Shown in pieces: positions 30,518 to 32,077 of a stretch of DNA of 32,077 nucleotides. The first letter of the stretch is position 1. Each line of letters opens with the position of its first letter. Source of the stretch: Oscillospiraceae bacterium (GTDB lineage Bacteria; Bacillota; Clostridia; Oscillospirales; Oscillospiraceae); assembly GCA_022795735.1 (NCBI GenBank), contig JAAWHG010000030.1, positions 1-32,077 of the forward strand. The letters run 5' to 3'. Below the pieces are notes generated by a model. It was not told where the DNA came from. It did no database searches and was given only the letters and a program-made list of their open reading frames with translations. The position numbers were made by a program, and so were the translations under genes.

Positions 30518-32077
30518 TCAGCCAAGCAGCTGCAGGACACCCTGCGGGAGCTGGTTGGCCTGGGCCAGCATGGCCTGGGCGGACTGTACCAGGATGTTGT
30601 TCTTGGTGTAAGCCATCATTTCCTTGGCGACGTCGACGTCGCGGATAGTAGCCTCGGCGTCCTGGATATTCTCCTGAGCAACCGACAGGTTGTTGATGGT
30701 GTGGTCCAGACGGTTCTGGAGCGCGCCTAAGCTACCACGTACATCGGAGACATAGTTGGTCGCAGCCTTAATGAGGTTCATCGCGGTCTGTGCGCCGCCC
30801 TGCTCTGAGATATCAATCTTGGACAGATTCAGCGCACTGACGTGCATATCCTTCACGGAGACGTTGAGCTGGTTGAATTTCTCAGCGGTGTCACCGATCT
30901 GGAGGGTCAAACCCTCCGTGCTGTTTTTGCTGTCCACAATGCCAACCTTGACCAGTCCGGACCAGTCGCCATCTAACTCAGTACCAGCGGTGCCCTGAAG
31001 ATTGTTGACCGTGTAATCCACAGCGTCTTCACGTTCTGTCAGGTTGATAACCGCCGAGTTGGTATTATTGCCAACCTTAAACATGCTGTTTCCAGCTGCC
31101 ACGTTTGTCAGGCGCATTGCCGCAATTTTGAGGTTCGCCGCACCATTCGCCGCATCCGCGAAATCAGCCTCCTCAAAGTCCGTCAAATCAATGACATTAT
31201 TCATGTCTGTGTAGCGGCTGTTACGCCCGACGGCGAAGACATAGGTTTCATTGCCGATCTGAAGTGTCGTTCCATTTGAAACCGTCTTTGCGTCCAGTGT
31301 GAATTGCGCCTGGGCATAGGTTCTCGGATGCTTTGTAGACACAGGCTGAACGTCTGTGGTCAGCTCTTTTTCGCTTCCTTTGTTGTCAATAAAGTTCCCC
31401 TGAAACTGTACAGTAGAAGACAACGTCCAGTTAGCTGCAGGCGGGTTCTCCATGGTGAAAACAACGCTTTTTTGATCCAATGAAACGCTGGCGTGCATCT
31501 TTACTTTTGCATCACCACCAAGCTCTTTCGTTGCAGCCGTTTCATTCCATTTCTCCACGATTTTATTGACCAGCTCTTTGCCTGCAAGGCCCTTTCCTTG
31601 ATCGTAGGTGCCCAGATCCAGCGCCTCGCCAAAAACGATCATTTCGAGCTTTTCGTTATCCCCCTTAGCTGTCAAGCTTTGGTTTTCCAAATCCATGTAG
31701 AAAACGCCTGCCTGGGGCTCCTGTCCGGGGTCGCCGTCTTTAAGACGCGTAAAAGACAATTTATCCGCTGAAGCAGGTGTAGCACCAGCGGCGAGACCAG
31801 CGGCTAAGTCAGTCACAGCAGAGGACACCGTCTTCTTTTCCATAGAGCCGTCCAGCAGCTTGATGCCGTTGTAATTGGTGGAATCGGCAATGCGGTCAAT
31901 TTCATCTCGGAGCTGGGTAATCTCTTTCTGGAGCTGATTGCGGTCGACGCTGTCGTCGAAGGTGCCGTTGGCGGACTGCTCGGCGAGGTCGAACATACGG
32001 TTCAGCATGTCGTGAACCTCGGTCAGCGCGCCTTCAGCGGTCTGGACCAGGTTGATACCGGCCTTGGCGTTGTCCTG
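30518..32077 (-). CDS. Flagellin, N-terminus cut by the window edge
   Basis: Subunit of the flagellar filament. 519 residues are visible. The open frame continues past the right edge, so about 70-80 N-terminal residues are missing by comparison with other flagellins. The visible N-terminal D1 part is typical: NAKAGINLVQTAEGALTEVH, then LNRMFDLAEQSANGT and IADSTNYNGIKLLDG. The C-terminal D1/D0 part is equally clear: LGALQNRLDHTINNLSVAQE, IQDAEATIRDVDVAKEM and NILVQSAQAMLAQANQLPQG. The central surface-exposed part, about 350 residues, is variable and larger than in the short Bacillus subtilis Hag. The gene's promoter lies outside the window; sigma-D control is expected. Confidence 0.96.
   Translation of the reverse strand, partial: QDNAKAGINLVQTAEGALTEVHDMLNRMFDLAEQSANGTFDDSVDRNQLQKEITQLRDEIDRIADSTNYNGIKLLDGSMEKKTVSSAVTDLAAGLAAGATPASADKLSFTRLKDGDPGQEPQAGVFYMDLENQSLTAKGDNEKLEMIVFGEALDLGTYDQGKGLAGKELVNKIVEKWNETAATKELGGDAKVKMHASVSLDQKSVVFTMENPPAANWTLSSTVQFQGNFIDNKGSEKELTTDVQPVSTKHPRTYAQAQFTLDAKTVSNGTTLQIGNETYVFAVGRNSRYTDMNNVIDLTDFEEADFADAANGAANLKIAAMRLTNVAAGNSMFKVGNNTNSAVINLTEREDAVDYTVNNLQGTAGTELDGDWSGLVKVGIVDSKNSTEGLTLQIGDTAEKFNQLNVSVKDMHVSALNLSKIDISEQGGAQTAMNLIKAATNYVSDVRGSLGALQNRLDHTINNLSVAQENIQDAEATIRDVDVAKEMMAYTKNNILVQSAQAMLAQANQLPQGVLQLLG

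Noticed and set aside
1-32077. CRISPR arrays, insertion sequences, prophage, tRNA or rRNA genes
   Set aside because: No repeat-spacer pattern, transposase, integrase or further structural RNA was seen on either strand.

Overview
This window looks like a chromosomal segment of a flagellated, fairly GC-rich member of the Clostridia, most likely Oscillospiraceae (the Oscillibacter / Flavonifractor / Intestinimonas neighbourhood). That placement is inference from gene content: SLH-domain and DUF3793 proteins, a YjfB-type motility protein, flagellin, c-di-GMP enzymes, a BusR-like c-di-AMP regulator and sigma-A promoters with 17-bp spacers. No prophage, insertion sequence, CRISPR array, rRNA or tRNA was found. 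The only RNA gene is tmRNA.

Layout. 1-566: tmRNA (ssrA, minus) with its own promoter and terminator. 567-6043: a minus-strand operon encoding a MacA-like adaptor with a duplicated module, a MacB-type ATPase, an FtsX/MacB permease and an SLH-domain exported protein. 6208-9201: a three-gene ABC importer of the COG2984/COG4120/COG1101 type, with a terminator and probable second promoter between the binding protein and the permease. 9420-12880: a Na/Pi cotransporter with PhoU-like tail, a DEDDh exonuclease and a SpoU/TrmH rRNA/tRNA methyltransferase.

12962-17907 is a motility and c-di-GMP island: a YjfB protein behind a sigma-D-like promoter, a REC/HD-GYP/PAS-like/GGDEF protein, a free HPt protein and, divergently, a membrane protein with a degenerate GGDEF and an intact EAL domain. 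17980-21851 is a compact, overlapping osmolyte operon: a GntR-HTH plus RCK_C regulator (BusR-like), ATPase with CBS domains, permease, and a permease fused to a substrate-binding domain. 22110-24965 pairs an orphan solute-binding lipoprotein with a methyl-accepting chemotaxis protein.

25011-29831 holds the least explained material: a DUF3793 protein; a PadR regulator with a long dyad over its own promoter, co-transcribed with a three-part protein (iron-sulfur-flavoprotein-like domain, SCP2-like domain, about six membrane helices); a regulator built from three tandem winged helices; and a secreted beta-rich protein. 29904-32077 contains a single-pass membrane protein and a flagellin gene cut by the window edge. 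The exported proteins sit directly downstream of flagellin on the same strand.

Taken together the segment concerns surface, motility and envelope physiology: chemotaxis input, c-di-GMP output control, flagellar filament, S-layer-type export and osmolyte uptake. The best candidates for undescribed biology are the PadR/flavoprotein-SCP2-membrane unit, the triple winged-helix protein, and the exported proteins after flagellin.
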